Part shown: piece by piece, positions 11,178 to 23,611 of the stretch
Layout: each line of letters begins with the position of its first letter
Position numbering within the stretch: the first letter of the stretch is position 1
From: Cyclotella cryptica
Taxonomy: Eukaryota > Bacillariophyta > Thalassiosirophyceae > Thalassiosirales > Thalassiosiraceae
Direction: 5' to 3'
Assembly: GCA_013187285.1 (NCBI GenBank)
Contig: JABMIG010000105.1
Span: 186,001-250,000 of the forward strand
DNA: 64,000 nt
The notes under the pieces: generated by a model
Database searches by the model: none
Told to the model about the DNA's origin: nothing
The model's input: the letters and a program-made list of their open reading frames with translations, nothing else
Made by a program: the position numbers and the translations under genes

Positions 11178-14100
11178 CTATGTACTGGCATCCTTACTAC
11201 TTGCCTTCCTCTTCTTTGATGACCCAGTATTTGCCTCACTCTCTTCTGGAATCCCTTTTAGATAAGTTAGATCTCTAATTTGGTGAAATATCTCAAAGCA
11301 CGAAGCCCTTCTGTGCCTTTTCTTCTTGAGACACAAACTCACTTGACAAGTAGAACAGTATATCGTTGTTTGTGTTATCTTGAATTCCTTGTCCTTAGGA
11401 TCAGCGATAGCACAGCACACAACACATTTGGGAGGACACTTTCGAATTTTCTTTAACTGTCAGTTCTGGAGAGTTGTCACTCTCCTTCGACAGATCATGC
11501 TCCTTGGGCACCTTCTCTTCCGCTCTTGTTCCGCTTGTGGTTACTCTGCCTGTCCTTGAATCAATGTAACTTCCGTGAGATTTGGGATGTGGAACAGTGT
11601 CCGGTCTAATCGAATCTTGTTCAGTGTCTCATCGTCGATGAACTTCTTCAATTTGTACCTGCTATCAGGAGTAATCCTGTCTTTCACATACTTTGTCGCT
11701 TTCTTCTGCCAATCCGAATTGGAACTCTCTATCTCCATGTCGATTGCATGAAACGCAGCACTTGCACCAGACATTCCTTCCGATGGCGAATTACAATTAG
11801 AAGAGACACCGGTGGTTCCGACAGCCGGAGAACCAGGCAACAAACCCCTTATTGGATTCATTATGCGATAACCTGTAGAAAGCTCAAACAAGACATCCCT
11901 CATTGTAACCCGCATATGTTTATGATGGCTTTGAACAGCCGCGTAACCCTTGCCTACAGGAGGAGGTTTAGGAGAGAAGCAATGTTTCAAGATGAAACTC
12001 ACATTTACTGCCATCTTCTTAAACTCTCTCATTACGAGCTGCTGCTTTGGCGTTCCTTTTGGGAGAGGAAAGGTCATTCCATCTAAACAACGAGTCATCT
12101 CGTCGATTCTCCCTTTAGACCTGTTCCATCTGGCCACAATTTCCGGGATGAGCTTGTGAGCCTTCGGCAAAGGCAGCTGTGTCTTCTGGACCATGTCCAT
12201 AAGCTTCCTCCATAGAATCCAATTGAAGAACACGTTTTCCCTTGTGATTGGGTAAGACCTTGATGAAACAACGTCCTCACAAAAATCAGGTATGCTCGAC
12301 ATGACATCGCTTGCACTACCTGAAGTATGATACGCCCATTTGAGACTTCTTGTATAGATCCGTGTGAGAAGACCCTTCATAACTCCAAGCTTCTCTTCGG
12401 GAAACCTAATCAGTACGGCGTAGTGCACTTTTGTTGCACCTGCATAGCTGATCGTACTCTCTCCTCATTCAGGGAACCAAATCTGTGAGCAGACCAATCA
12501 TCTTGTGGCAAGGGCTGCAAGAAGGAATACTTTATTATTTTTTCAATCTCGGTGATGCTCTGGCTGTTGACAAGACCCTTCTTCACAGTTTTAATCAACT
12601 CATCCTTCTTTTTGTTGGAGAAGGTGCGACCATATGATTTACATATCTTCTTAAGCTCCTCGTTGGAGAGCTGCTTTAGCTCTGCATCGCTTTTGTCCTT
12701 CAAGGAGATATCAAGTTCCACGTCCTCAGCGTTCCTCACAGCAAGTCCTAAATCGTCCTTCAAAAGAGAATACTCGCGGTCAGAGAGATCTTCATCTGAT
12801 CTGGGAAGGATGGCATGACAGGACGTCGAAGTGAATGTGAAGGCCCGCATGACCTGCCACTCGTCACCACCTTGTCCTTTACATGCTGCGTAGACACAAT
12901 GTTTGTCGTAGATCTCTCGGATGGCAGATTCACGAACAGTGATGTAGTCTTCTGGGTCATAATCCTCTTCGTGGTACTTCTCCTTCCGCAGGACATCAGA
13001 GAAACGCCTTGCATACTCGAAGTCCTTCGTCTCGGTGACATAATCGAAACAGCCATAAGTTAGGGAAGGAATGGTACTCTGAAGGAACGTAACTCTTCCC
13101 GTTCCATTCCTGTAGGCAACAAAATGTGAAGTTGCAGTGCCGACTGATCTAACTGCTCCTAACGAAAGCATCGGTCCACTTTCTGGAATGTCTCGTTGGT
13201 CTCTGGTTGTATTGTACCTGACGGCACCAAACTTGAATGCCAACGAAGGACCCCTTTTGGTTGTGTTTAGGAAGCCCATGTCTGCACTCTCCACCAACTC
13301 GAAACATTTGTCATCGTTGTACCCGCGATCGCCATGGATGATTGTCGACGGTAACTGCACCTTGTTCGGGTTGTTTGTGCCTTTTATTATCATTAATCCT
13401 GAAGTTAGGATCTCCTTGGAGGATTCGCCGTGATGGTTCATGTGACAGGAAAGGGAGATTCCTGTTGAGATGGCGTTGATACAGTTTCCCACGGGACCGA
13501 ATGACTTTGGGCTTTTGTGTCTTGATAACGAACTATGGTTCGCCTTTGTAGACCGCATCCTGAGTTTTTCGTCATCAATGATTAGGTTTGTGTACCCATC
13601 GACGAAGCAGATATCGGCTGTGTGACCACCAACATCCCTAAAGAGTTTCTCTAACTCACAGTCAATGCCAAAGACTGGCCTCCAGAACACTCCTTCCTCT
13701 CCATCGTCTGCATCAGATTTCAAATTAAACTCGGGTGATTGCCCTTCGAAACTGCGAATGAGGTCGTTCATTCTCTGGATCTTGTGGTGCAGTGATGGAT
13801 TGCGTGTGTTAAGTCTCTTCAGATTATCGACAAGGATGGGATAGGAGACAGGATGCTTTGACACATCCGAGAGACTGCAGCAGTAAAAACATAACCCAAA
13901 GAAACAACGTAGGAAGAACTCATACTCTTTCACATCCATCGGATTCTTCTTTCTCTCCGCCAAGGACTTATTTTGAAAGCCCAATACACTGAATAGAAAC
14001 TCAGAGTTATAGAGAGCATTCATGACTTGTGTTGCATTGAGAGTAGCCGTCATCTTTACTGCTCTTGGAGATAGGTTGTTCTATTCACGGAGTACTCTCT

Positions 14101-14520
14101 TCTTGATCTCTTTAACCTCCTCCTTGTATCCATATTCGAGATCTGAGTCGACCTTGTTGAATGAGATGGAGACATCATTGTACCAAACAGGTACCTCCTG
14201 CCAGACAGAGGCTTTATCTTCCAGGTCCAACTCGTCATCAGAATCCTCGTCATCAATGGATGGAGTCCATGTGACATCAGACCCATCTGATGCATCATCA
14301 CATAATTCAGGATCTACCACCTCCTCGGTGGATTGGGGTGTTTCCTGAGATGGACTGTCTTCAGCATCTGGCATGGAAATGCCACTGTTGACATTGCGCA
14401 ACAGTTCATCATCAGATGGAGGTGGAGAGAAATCCTCGTCACTGGAGTGTGACCTACTTCTTTTGGACTTGTCTTCTTCTTTGGGAGGGTCGCCGCTTGT
14501 ACCCAGATCGCTTTCGTGGG
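11178..14520 (-). pseudogene. PiggyBac-like DDE transposase, decayed
   Basis: Reading leftward, an acidic Ser/Asp-rich N-terminal tail (to ~14081) is followed in the same frame, after one TAG, by a long frame (14053-12410). That frame has DDEKLRMR and later IHGDRGYNDDKCF, with acidic residues spaced like a DDE nuclease. It also holds an LSNEELKKICKSYGR stretch like a SAP helix pair. The frame then shifts near 12420 to one (12428-11541) with ENVFFNWILWRKLMD and a WNRSKGRIDEMTRCLDG block. After another shift near 11440 comes a Cys-rich tail with KCPPKCVVCC, YCSTCQVSLC and ASCFEIFH. The order DDE core, W/D helical block, terminal Cys/His domain matches PiggyBac transposases. No ATG is seen for the tail upstream of ~14400. 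One stop and two frame changes make this copy inactive. Family assignment is by layout only. Confidence 0.6.
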
Positions 14521-16176
14521 CGTGACGTAACCGGCCTAGGCATACTGCCTTAAATTGATGACTTCACGCAGGTCGACGTGAGAAGAAATTCCTTGGCTTG
14601 TACGGCTGAGCGCGAAGAGTGAATTGCCACTGGAGTAAATGAGAGCGCGATGCCTGCAGTGTTGCTACAAAAACAAAGCAGATCACGTGCCGGTTGTACT
14701 TGGCAGCAGAGCGATGAAGACGGGGCAGTATGTCAATCGTGAAGGAGGAATCGTGAAGGAGGAGCGATGATTGATACTTTTCGGTGATGTATCGATTTGG
14801 AAGGAGTGGTTTCAGCAAAATCGCGACGGCACCATCACAATACAGATCAGTCCGAGTTGATCGTGATCCCGAAAGGCAAATAGATGTACAGCCCTGTGTT
14901 AGAGGATGAAATTGATGAAGGGAGAAGGTGGGATCGTGTGTAGATAAGATCACGAATTGTACTGGTTGAGAGATCAGAGCCGCTCAAAACTAATGGATTC
15001 GGCGTGAAATGGCATGCAAGAACTGTGGAGGAGCAGTTCTCCTTACAAGGCTCCAATGTGGTATGACAACACCGTGCTTTGCCAACCATGATGTGCAAAA
15101 GATGGCAGAGTGATGGCATGCATCGGCGTTTCAGAGAGGCCATCACAATTTTGGCGCGAAAAATGAATATTTCAATACGCCTCACAGTATGTAGGATCTA
15201 GTACAGAATCGCCTAAAATTCTGTAATTTCTGATTTGACTAATTTTATGAAACAGCCTGTAGGATGGGCAATACTAAAAACCAGATAGCCCCAACTCAGC
15301 GCAACATTCCTGAGATGTATCAGAACTTGTCTTAAGCTAAAAATCGGCATTTCGGGCGGTTTTCCATACCTACCAATCTCACAAAGTTAGGCCATTTTGC
15401 ATCCTAACACCTACTAGGCTATGTTTTATCAACATATCAGGTAATGAGCCAAAATAGCTATTTCCTACATTTGTTGGTGTTAGGTGGACCGGGGATAAGA
15501 ACGGGCAAATGTACAAATGATACCTTTGTATGTTCTTGTACTACGATCGTTGTATGTGTTTTTAACACTGGAGCTGTGAAAAGTATCTGTTATTTTATTA
15601 TTTTTTGTACCTCCTACTACAATACAATAGCCATTGGGCTGATATACTTACCCACCATTTGTACTGCGGTGCAAATCGCCCACTCACACATACCAGAAAG
15701 CCCACCAGTGATGTGATGATGTGTCTTGTGTGTTTTCACATGATTCGCCGTAACTTTGCTTCCCGACGGAGTTACTGGGAGCAACACATATGGGTGTATT
15801 GCTGTTGACTAGGGGAATCTAACGGAGAAACAATTACAGCTATAGTTTGTGTTTTAATAGGTTAAAAACACAAATGTCAGGAAAATTGGCGCGATGTTCT
15901 TATAATACGTTAGCTCTTATAATGAGGGTTATACGGTATCCACCTTAGATACATCTATGGTACCTATTTTTTATTGGCCAAGTTTTGGAAAAATGAGAAA
16001 ACATAGATTGAAATGATATTATTTAGGCTGGAACTTTATAGGGCCCGATTCCAATCGGCCAATCCAAATTCGTGATAGCTTTTTTACAATATCTCTATTT
16101 AGTACCCGGTACGACTTTGTAATGCGCACTTGGGTGCGTTCGTATCCAATCCTTCAATAGACTTTTCCTCCCACAC
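14521..16176. other. Intergenic, no supported gene
   Basis: Overlapping minus-strand open frames at 14564-15185 lack motifs or a start context and are not called. The stretch around 15280-15420 has no clear structure. The upstream end of the PiggyBac-like element probably lies in the first few hundred bases, but no inverted repeat was found. Confidence 0.4.
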
Positions 16177-16221
16177 TTGTTCCCTCCATCTCCCCGCAGT
16201 CTCACATTCTTCACTTCCCCA

Positions 16222-16455
16222 TATCATCCTCATATTCTGATGGACAGTCAGCTGTCAACCTTTGCAAACGGTCTCCAACAACTCCTTGACTACGAAGGTG
16301 ATGACATTGTGGACGTGTTTTGCCTCACATTTGAAGTAACTTCGGTGGAGCTGGGGAAGAAAAAAGAATCAAACTGAAGCCTGGAGGAGCTGGCATTACT
16401 GTTACAAAGCAGAACAAAGAGGAATACGTTGAGTCTAAGCTGGAGAGTTCAAGCT
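16222..16455 (+). pseudogene. HECT E3 ubiquitin ligase fragment
   Basis: Beginning MDSQLSTFANGLQQLLDYEG and continuing DDIVDVFCLTFEV, the frame matches the middle of a HECT catalytic domain, where GLQQLLDYEGDD and DVFCLTFE are signature words. After a one-base shift in a run of six A near 16365, the neighbouring frame reads LKPGGAGITVTKQNKEEYVE, the next conserved HECT block. Sequence identity to the family stops on both sides. The Cys-containing lobe that forms the ubiquitin thioester, and all N-terminal regions, are absent. It is therefore a host-gene fragment, possibly carried here by a transposon, and is not expected to be active. Confidence 0.75.
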
Positions 16456-16570
16456 GCTGGTATGGAATGTGAAGGATTTGGACTAGAGTAATAATTCCAA
16501 ATCAAACTAGCATTATTTCGTTCAAAAATATTTGTGATTTAAATCTTAATCACGTCCAAAGCAGACTTAC

Positions 16571-17315
16571 GTCAGGCTCCCTCCTCGACATTCTCTCTTT
16601 GCTCATAGTCGGGACATCCCAAACCATCAAACTGGGTCTCAACGACGCATCATACCCACTCGATGCCAGTCTCTCCTCGCCCTTGGCCTCCAACCTCTCC
16701 ATTTCTTCATACTGCCCGCTCTCGCAAAGGTTGTACCCCAGCCGTCGATTCAAATTCTTTTGCACAGAGTGAACTGCTTCCACTCTGCGCAAGTACAATT
16801 GTGCCTCGTCCAATTGACCAATGTTGAAATGCCGTATAACCAATGCCAAAATGCATTATATCATCATTGAAGTTGATGCGTACGATTCCCGGTCTCGAGG
16901 GGGCCGGTTGGCAATTCTCCCATAGTGTTTCGTGTCTGCGGAGCGAGGAGGTATTTTGTGAGTGTGCATCCAGCGTTGCGTCATCGGTAGCCGAGATAGA
17001 ATTTTGCAAGGATTCATGATCATTGGCTTCTAGAATTGCATGCAAGACTCTGGTGGGATAATCGTTGTCAACGCCGAGGGAGGCGCGGAGTTCACGTATT
17101 CCTTCATCGTCGTCGTGTTGGTTTTGGTCCTCGTCGTCATTGGGACAGCGGTTGGTGGAGGCGGCATCGACATTTGTTTGTGTGAGGGAGGAGGAAGGCG
17201 AGGCTGGTGTCGGTGAGGGGGAAGGCAAGGCAGAAGTTGGATTGGAAAAGGTGCGATCGTTGTTGATGGCTTCGTTGTGGTGGGAAATGGGGTAGGTTGA
17301 ATTAAGCATCAGCAT
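16571..17315 (-). pseudogene. Truncated TPR-like gene, one frameshift and an orphan 5' splice site
   Basis: The frame starts at ATG 17315 with a Ser/Thr/Pro-rich and Asp-rich N-terminal segment and runs to SRPGIVRINFNDDIMH. There the coding frame changes at a four-T run near 16850. The other frame continues ALVIRHFNIGQLDEAQLYLR and LGYNLCESGQYEEM, a tetratricopeptide-like helix pair with GQLDEA at the canonical turn. This frame runs to REPD, where a strong donor GAC|GTAAGT begins at 16570. No continuing exon is seen to the left, where the opposite-strand HECT fragment lies. The function is unknown. It is either a host gene cut by rearrangement or one whose remaining exons lie beyond this repeat-rich region. 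The frameshift could also be an assembly error. Confidence 0.55.
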
Positions 17316-17339
17316 GATTTATCGGAAGTGTGTTGCGAC

Positions 17340-18130
17340 TTTGTACGTAAATTTATGTAGTGAAAAACCGATTGGTCGATTGGACGTCTAGGTCTAGGGG
17401 AAAATGGGGCCCAATAGAAGCTCCTATTGGACTGTCCGACTCGTGACAGAACCGATCGACCGATCAAAAATTTTGCTGGAGAGAGCTGGAGACGTTTATT
17501 GCACAATACAAAGTCACCGATTTGCAGTGCCAATCGGCCAATCAGGTTTATGGGACTCACTCCGATCCAATCGGATTGGCCGATTGAGCCTACAAAGTCC
17601 CAGCCTTAGTTTTCTATATGTTGGATCCCATTAGGGCACCGTCCCAGTTCTAAAATGGACGAAAAAATTTGTCCATTTCTAGAACTAGACGTTTTTTCTC
17701 CCCGTTGGAGCACTTTGCCTTGAAATCATGCGCTGGTGCCCCAACGGGGATCAATTCTGATTACTATGTCAAATTTTCCGAAATACGTTATTAGGTTACC
17801 ACTTCATCAGAAGATTTGACACACTTGCATGATATTTGGATACCCTACTACTTAGCACAAGCTCAACGCATTCGCTCGATGCATGAGCTCACTAGGGTGC
17901 AGCCACTATTACAACTACAATTGTAGTGCCAAAATGGGGACAATTTCATCACCCCATTAGGGCACCAGTGCCCTGATGGGACTAATGGTCGTCCTGATTA
18001 AGGCATTGGTGCCCTCAATGGGACTGGTGCCACATTAGGGATTCATGCATCAGTCCCAGTTCTAGAACTCAAATGCAATTGGAGCAAACCTGAGCAAACC
18101 TCAAGTGCCAACATTTTCCCGAAACATCAA
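17340..18130. repeat. Degenerate repeat DNA with CCAATCGGCCAATC and GGGCACC motifs
   Basis: The words CCAATCGG, CCGATTGG and their complements recur at 17365, 17450, 17532 and 17570, and also at 16050. A second motif, CCCATTAGGGCACC or TGGGACTGGTGCC, recurs between 17626 and 18060, with CAGTCCCAGTTCTA-like ends. This looks like one or two small non-autonomous elements with inverted motifs, but I could not define termini. No gene is seen. Confidence 0.45.
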
Positions 18131-18599
18131 GACTGATTCTAAAATACCAAATTGAAATGACTATCCACAGTAGTGAAATGCTGCTCAAACAACAACGCCA
18201 ATACGATATATGGATCTGCCACCTTCATGACAAAAACAAAGCAAAATGAACTAGCCTCAACAATAACAACAAAATCATACTTCATACCATCCACAATCTC
18301 AGAGAACCCAAGCCAATGGCGAAACAACCAAACAACACAATCAAAGACACCAACACCCCAAAAATACTAATAGACAAGAGCCCAACAATGAAATCACCCA
18401 AGGAACAAAAACACTATTGCAGTCTCAACATCTCACAGAATCACCAACCTACCCATACAACATATCAAAAAGAAATGGAGCAAACTATCATCGAGAACAC
18501 TACCCCCACAACAACAGCCCCAACATCAAAACCACCGTACTTTACTATGCAGCAGAGAATGGTTGCAAAATGGTCGTATGCTCTCTTAGTTTCTGTGTA

Positions 18600-18960
18600 G
18601 GTGGTCATAATTCTGGTCACTGATCAGGATTACAAGAGAAACTGGTAAAATTTCCCATGATATAGTTGTAATTGTACTTCCGGTCAGTGGCCAGAATCAT
18701 GAGATAAATGGTTGCATTTTCCTGAAATATCAGGTCCGTTCTCTTAATTCTGGGTCAGTTGCGGGAATCACAATCAAAATGCATGATATTTGCCCGTGAT
18801 ATCTCCAAGAGCTGATAATGACTTCCGTAATTGTAATTCGTCAATGTTCGGAATCGCGAGATAAATAGCCGTATTTTGTGTGATTCCTTTCCCAATGTCG
18901 GCATATGGGTCAGTCGCCTGAATTATGAGGTAAACTTGCAAAAGTTGTAATGGTATTTGC
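18600..18960. repeat. Degenerate ~65-105-bp tandem repeats
   Basis: Variants of GGTCAGT followed by GAATCATGAGATAAAT recur near 18615, 18684, 18751, 18850 and 18909. The copies are short and diverged. The function is unknown. Confidence 0.55.
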
Positions 18961-20372
18961 TCATTTATGCCTTACATACTTGTACTTAGGGTCAGTGATA
19001 AATTGGGTCAAACATGTGGATGTGCCAACTGTTCATGGACCCATCCATGGGTGCTCCTGTAACCTGAACATGGTGATAAAAATGCCAACGGAGCGATGCC
19101 TTTCTGAAATGGACCTTCCCCGGGATATAGGTAGAGAATGGTATAGTAGAGGCAGACAAGATACTATGAGAGTACAGAGCACTTGCTCTAACCAAGCTTG
19201 GATACTGTGGGTCCTCTTTGGTATGTTCTAGGGTGGAAATTCCAATTTTGGTTACTGTCTCAAAACACAGTAATGAGTAACAAACTGTAATTCCTTCGGT
19301 AATTCTGGTAGGTTCCGCGAATATTTTATTGTAAATTTTGTCAAAAAGAGCCTTATTTTGTGACATCACAGTGTAACACTCTTTTAGTATTGTACAAAGT
19401 ACTGAAGTCATTCTGTCATTGTAATCTTGGTATCCATGGCAATATCTCAGTGTCACCATATTGATCACTTTTTATAGTAACATCTGTAGCATTGTTCCTT
19501 TTCTTTGCACATTTCAAGCAGCTCTAGCCTTCATATTAAGTTCAGATCTTGGTTTCCTACAAAACTTTTATGTCCGGTATGTTACTCAGAAAAGTGCTTC
19601 TGGGATCCACCTCTTCGAGTCATAAGCTTGATTGTCCAATTCAATTTTTTTATCTTTCACATCCTGAAGGTATTCCTTATTCAAAAAGTAACGGCCTCCT
19701 CTTCGTGTGACCAACAGACTGTGTGTAATTGCAAGATTCATGACGTAAGGATTGTAGGTTTCATGAAGTGTTGCCCTGAGTCAACTTCTTATTGTAGGAT
19801 GTCACACCCTTCCTTTTTGCTACTGCCCAATATGGTAGAGGTTATCTGGTACTTGTGCAGCCAAAGCAATCTATTGAGCCCATGACCACCCAACTTGTAT
19901 TTGCCCCACATTTTGCTGCCGTTTCTTTCGGTCCTCCTGAGTTAGTACTTGCGCTGCTTTTTGTTGGCAGGATGTCTGACATCTCTGAAAGAGATAGTTT
20001 ACCCTATGCAATGCCCAACAGCATGTTGTCGATGTAATGTCCTGAAGGACCCTTGCAGTTCAAATTGCAAGAGTAAGCTATTGCAAGACTATCTTCACTT
20101 TGAGATATGGCAACCAGAGGATGATGGTCATTCATCATCTGGAATGATTAGGAACATCTTGCAAAAGTGTTGGCATTTTTAATCTAGTCAATGACTAGAT
20201 CATCCACTTCCTCCTTGTTCTCTGTCTCCCAAATCATCCTACTGATTTTGTTCACTGCAGTTGTCAGGGTCACTTCGAGATTCTCTTTGAATCCATACCA
20301 AAACGTATTCTTTGATAAGATCCTTCTGGGCAACCTTTTCACAGCTCAACACTATCATCATTATGTATATTA
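18961..20372. other. Gene-poor stretch, no supported feature
   Basis: Several frames of about 75-160 codons occur on both strands (for example 18992-19468 minus and 19505-19885 plus). None shows a motif, and they overlap each other. I leave them uncalled. Confidence 0.4.
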
Positions 20373-21963
20373 TCATTGGGATGGGGACTCGGAAGCCAGA
20401 TTACTACAGTTGTTGTGACAACTGTCTCCTTGATTTGTTGTGAAAAATGCATTTTCCAACATTTTTCCTTTCTCTTGCTGATCACTTCGTATACGCATAA
20501 TCTCCTTTACATGATTTGCACTGTCTCTTCTGTCTCTTTGTTCCACCATCATCAGGCTTTGACTTAACTTGATATAAGTCGGGTGTGCTTGTTGTGCTTG
20601 CATAGAGTGAGTCATACTCCAAATAGTTGTCCTTTTTGCTCAGCAGCAGAAGAAAGAAAAACTTGTTAGACACTGCTTCTATAACAATAAATTGTTATTA
20701 GAAGAAAACAAGCTCACGTCTACTAATAGTTCAATTTTAAGATACAATCCTGCATTGATTAGCTCCAGAAGTAACCAATGATGTATGTCCACAAAATACA
20801 AAGACAAGTCAGGGAGACTCTTCATAATACTGTTATCGATTGGAATTTTGATGGTTGACACTTTAAATTAAAAATTTTAACTTAGACCAAAATACTCACT
20901 TTCTCTGTTGTCCGATACAAGCACAAAAATGGAGAATTTGTTCTAAGTGGGATGCAGAGATTGGAAAATATTTCAACTTACTTGGAGTACTATATATTTG
21001 TTTTCTTCATTTTTTGCAACTTTCAAGCCGAGGTACCTCTTCCAGTCAACAACCTCTCTAGTTGAAACCCTTATGACTGAGATCCCTTTTGTGTGTCTTC
21101 TTATTTGCACCAATGGTGCATTTTGTCTCAGGAATGCATAATGCTTGATATGGTGTAAAACCCCTTCTTGATTCATCGCTCATCATTCCCAGTAGTGCAA
21201 GGAAAGACCCACCAAAAAAAGTCAATCCTGTTTACATTGCCGCCCTTGCAGTATTTAAAAAGCAATAAATGAGTAACATTGTCCTATAACGGATTATCAT
21301 CAAACAAAAATTGTCTTCATGCTCATAGACACAGCCACGTAGATATCTGCTACTTCTCCTTTGCCATAAGGAAAAGTATTTGTGTATTTCGATGATGACT
21401 TGGAAATTTTGATAGGAATGGTTTCAGATTTTGGAATACTGATCCAACCAGATACCTCATCGAAACTCATATATTGAACTATTTGATCCTCTGATTTGAT
21501 ACTTTTCAAGGCTTGATGTTGTGCATTTTTTGATCCCATGCAATGGAGTAAAGATAGTCAGTTCACATGATCTGCAGATATTTTGCACTGCTCTTGGAAA
21601 GTGCTCATCCAATGCCTGAGATGGCATTGAATAACAATTGACATCTTTGAGTGAAGCGACTCTAGTATTGGCATCTTCTTCCATGACATCTTTCTTGGTA
21701 TATCTAGCTTGATGAATCTTACTTCAGATCTTGGAACACTGTCAAACAGTCTAATGTATTTCGGAGTGATTTTGGTTGTACTACAAGCACAATGCATCCC
21801 TGAATGGAATTTGATCTCTCAAACTTGATGTATACCCTGGTATTATTGAAGACAAAGGTATGGCTTTGATCTTAGTTCTAGTATCAAATTTCTCATGCTC
21901 AGACTCCATCTTCTTTTTGCTCCTTGTTGGCATACATCTCTTCTCTCTGGTGGAGAGGTTCAA
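20373..21963 (-). pseudogene. Chain of minus-strand open frames, probable degraded transposon ORF
   Basis: Successive minus-strand frames (21963-21781, 21797-21558, 21684-21457, 21539-21300, 21176-20973, 20861-20679, 20673-20482) lie head to tail. They have biased, protein-like composition, for example KYIRLFDSVPRSEVRF and VDWKRYLGLKVAKNEEN. The last ends with a basic Cys pair, KRQKRQCKSCKGDYAYTK, resembling a C-terminal zinc knuckle of transposases. I recognise no family. Whether this is one decayed gene or a spliced one cannot be settled by eye. Confidence 0.35.
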
Positions 21964-22464
21964 ATAACAAATAGCTAGAGATGGTACTTGATCGAGAATT
22001 TGTTATGGAAATGTGAGAAATTCTTGTTCAAGATGATGTCTCATCTCAAACCACTCTGATCCAAGATCCAAGATGAGATTTTATGTTACATACATATACA
22101 CGTACATACATAAACACATATCTATCAATGTGCATATCTCATATCTGACTTGCGTCGGAAGTCAGAAGTGCTCTGTGCACAACAACAACACATGTAACAT
22201 ATATTTACTATATTTTCAATTTATTACAGATGAGTGTCATTCCACATCATGGCTATCAACACGTCATGTTCTGTTTTCTAATTTGCACTTTGTAATACAC
22301 ATCTACATAGTGTATGTTGTGTTGTGTGTTGTGTTAACACACTGTTGCACAGTGTGTTGTGATACTAGGTTACACAACTTGAAAAGCAGTAAGATTGTTG
22401 ATTTTCATTTTCAATTTTTTGCTCAAGCACACAGCTTCCCGGTCGCTTCATTAACAAAATTCCC

Positions 22465-22755
22465 ATGGAATCTGCAACTTCTGTTGCAAAGCATACCATG
22501 CCTTCCATCAAACCAGTACCAATACACATTAATAGTCCTCCCGTTAACTCTTCTGGTTCTCAACAGAGCAAGAGACCTTATATTTCTGTTGACGAGCCAT
22601 CAGGAAAGACCTCAAGGACTGATGTGTCAAAGCAGTTTTCTAAATCCAAAAGCTGTGCCATTGATATATACAAGATAGCCATTGTTGAGGGTTCTGTTGG
22701 AGATGGAGAAGCTGAAGCCAAGCTTGAGTGGAAGAGGAATCAGTCTAAATGGTAA
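22465..22755 (+). CDS. Hypothetical 96-residue frame, low confidence
   Basis: It starts at an ATG in the context CCCATGG and encodes a Ser/Pro-rich N-terminal-like sequence (MESATSVAKHTMPSIKPVPI) ending in an acidic and basic stretch. No family is recognised. It may be the first exon of a larger, degraded transposon gene, because repeat relics follow within 300 bp. Confidence 0.3.
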   Translation: MESATSVAKHTMPSIKPVPIHINSPPVNSSGSQQSKRPYISVDEPSGKTSRTDVSKQFSKSKSCAIDIYKIAIVEGSVGDGEAEAKLEWKRNQSKW

Positions 22756-23063
22756 CATTATTTTATCAGGTTCAACCCCATCCACCGTAAGAATGAGATC
22801 TGCTTGACTAGCAACTCATATTCAGTCTCGAGTGAAATCTTGAATGGGATCTTGTATCAAAGTCTATGAGATCATTATTCAGAATGTGGAAAGAGATCTT
22901 GATCACGAAGGATCAAATCTCCAACTTTTCTTGATATCAAAAAATTGCATGACACAATAATGCAAACCATATCTACAAATAATGAGAGTATAGTATAGCA
23001 AGGATGCCATATTAAAACAAATTTGTCATGCACCAGTAATCTGGCTTCACTCTCTGAACGAAT

Positions 23064-23345
23064 TTATACTTCTCTCTTTGCTCCATATCTTGTCCAGATG
23101 CACTTTGTATTCATCACAACCATGCACTCTCTACAAGCGACAATGACTCTTCTATCCTCTGCATTATTGCGGGTTGATTTTTGGCTCATTGCAAATTGGT
23201 GATATCTTCTGCAGAAATCAAATGCATTTATTTGTCCAGCAGCCTCATTCGTTGCTTCAATCAATTTTTCTTTTGGGCCCTCCAAAAGGGCTCTAAATCC
23301 ATAGTTGCCATCACCTTTGATTGATATTAGTTTCCCTACTTCAGA
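23064..23345 (-). pseudogene. OTU-like domain fragment, copy 1
   Basis: The minus-strand reading has ISIKGDGNYGFRALLEG followed by a helical block with INAFDFCRRYHQFAMS. The word GDGNxxFRAL is the active-site word of OTU cysteine proteases, but the catalytic Cys is Tyr here. The same block recurs at 32350-32630 and 33790-34045. In all three places it abuts an array of 31-bp repeats. It is probably an element-borne gene fragment. The OTU assignment rests on one motif only. Confidence 0.4.
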
Positions 23346-23349
23346 GAGG

Positions 23350-23575
23350 TTCCTGCTGGACCCGCTGATCATTGTGTATGTTCCTGTTGGACCTGGGGAG
23401 CATTGTACACCTTTTTTCTGGCCCTGCCGTGTCTTGCACATGTTCCTGTAGGACCTGGGAAATGATGTACACCTTCCTGCCTGACCTGCAAAGCCTTGCA
23501 CACTTTCCTTTCAAACCCGCAGAGTGTCATACAGCTTCCTGCCGGAACCGCGGAGGTTCCTTCACCTTTTGTAGT
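23350..23575. repeat. 31-bp minisatellite, about seven units
   Basis: Units of exactly 31 bp start TTCCTG(C/T)(T/C)GGACCTG and end in GCACACC, GTACACC or GCACATG. Because 31 is not a multiple of three, the frame rotates through each unit. The same array occurs at 31260-31440 (inverted), 32645-32845 and 34070-34265. Confidence 0.85.
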
Positions 23576-23611
23576 AGATGGAAGTACTATCCTGTAGACA
23601 TCATTCTCAAA

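Noticed and set aside
14564-15185. Overlapping minus-strand ORFs upstream of the PiggyBac-like relic
   Set aside because: No motif, no plausible start, and they overlap each other in different frames.
11178-15400. TTAA-bounded terminal inverted repeats for the PiggyBac-like element
   Set aside because: Only a weak TAGGCATAC match was seen between 11.1 and 14.5 kb, too short to define ends.
23350-23575. Possible CRISPR-like array (31-bp units)
   Set aside because: The units are head-to-tail without unique spacers, and the DNA is eukaryotic, so it is a minisatellite.
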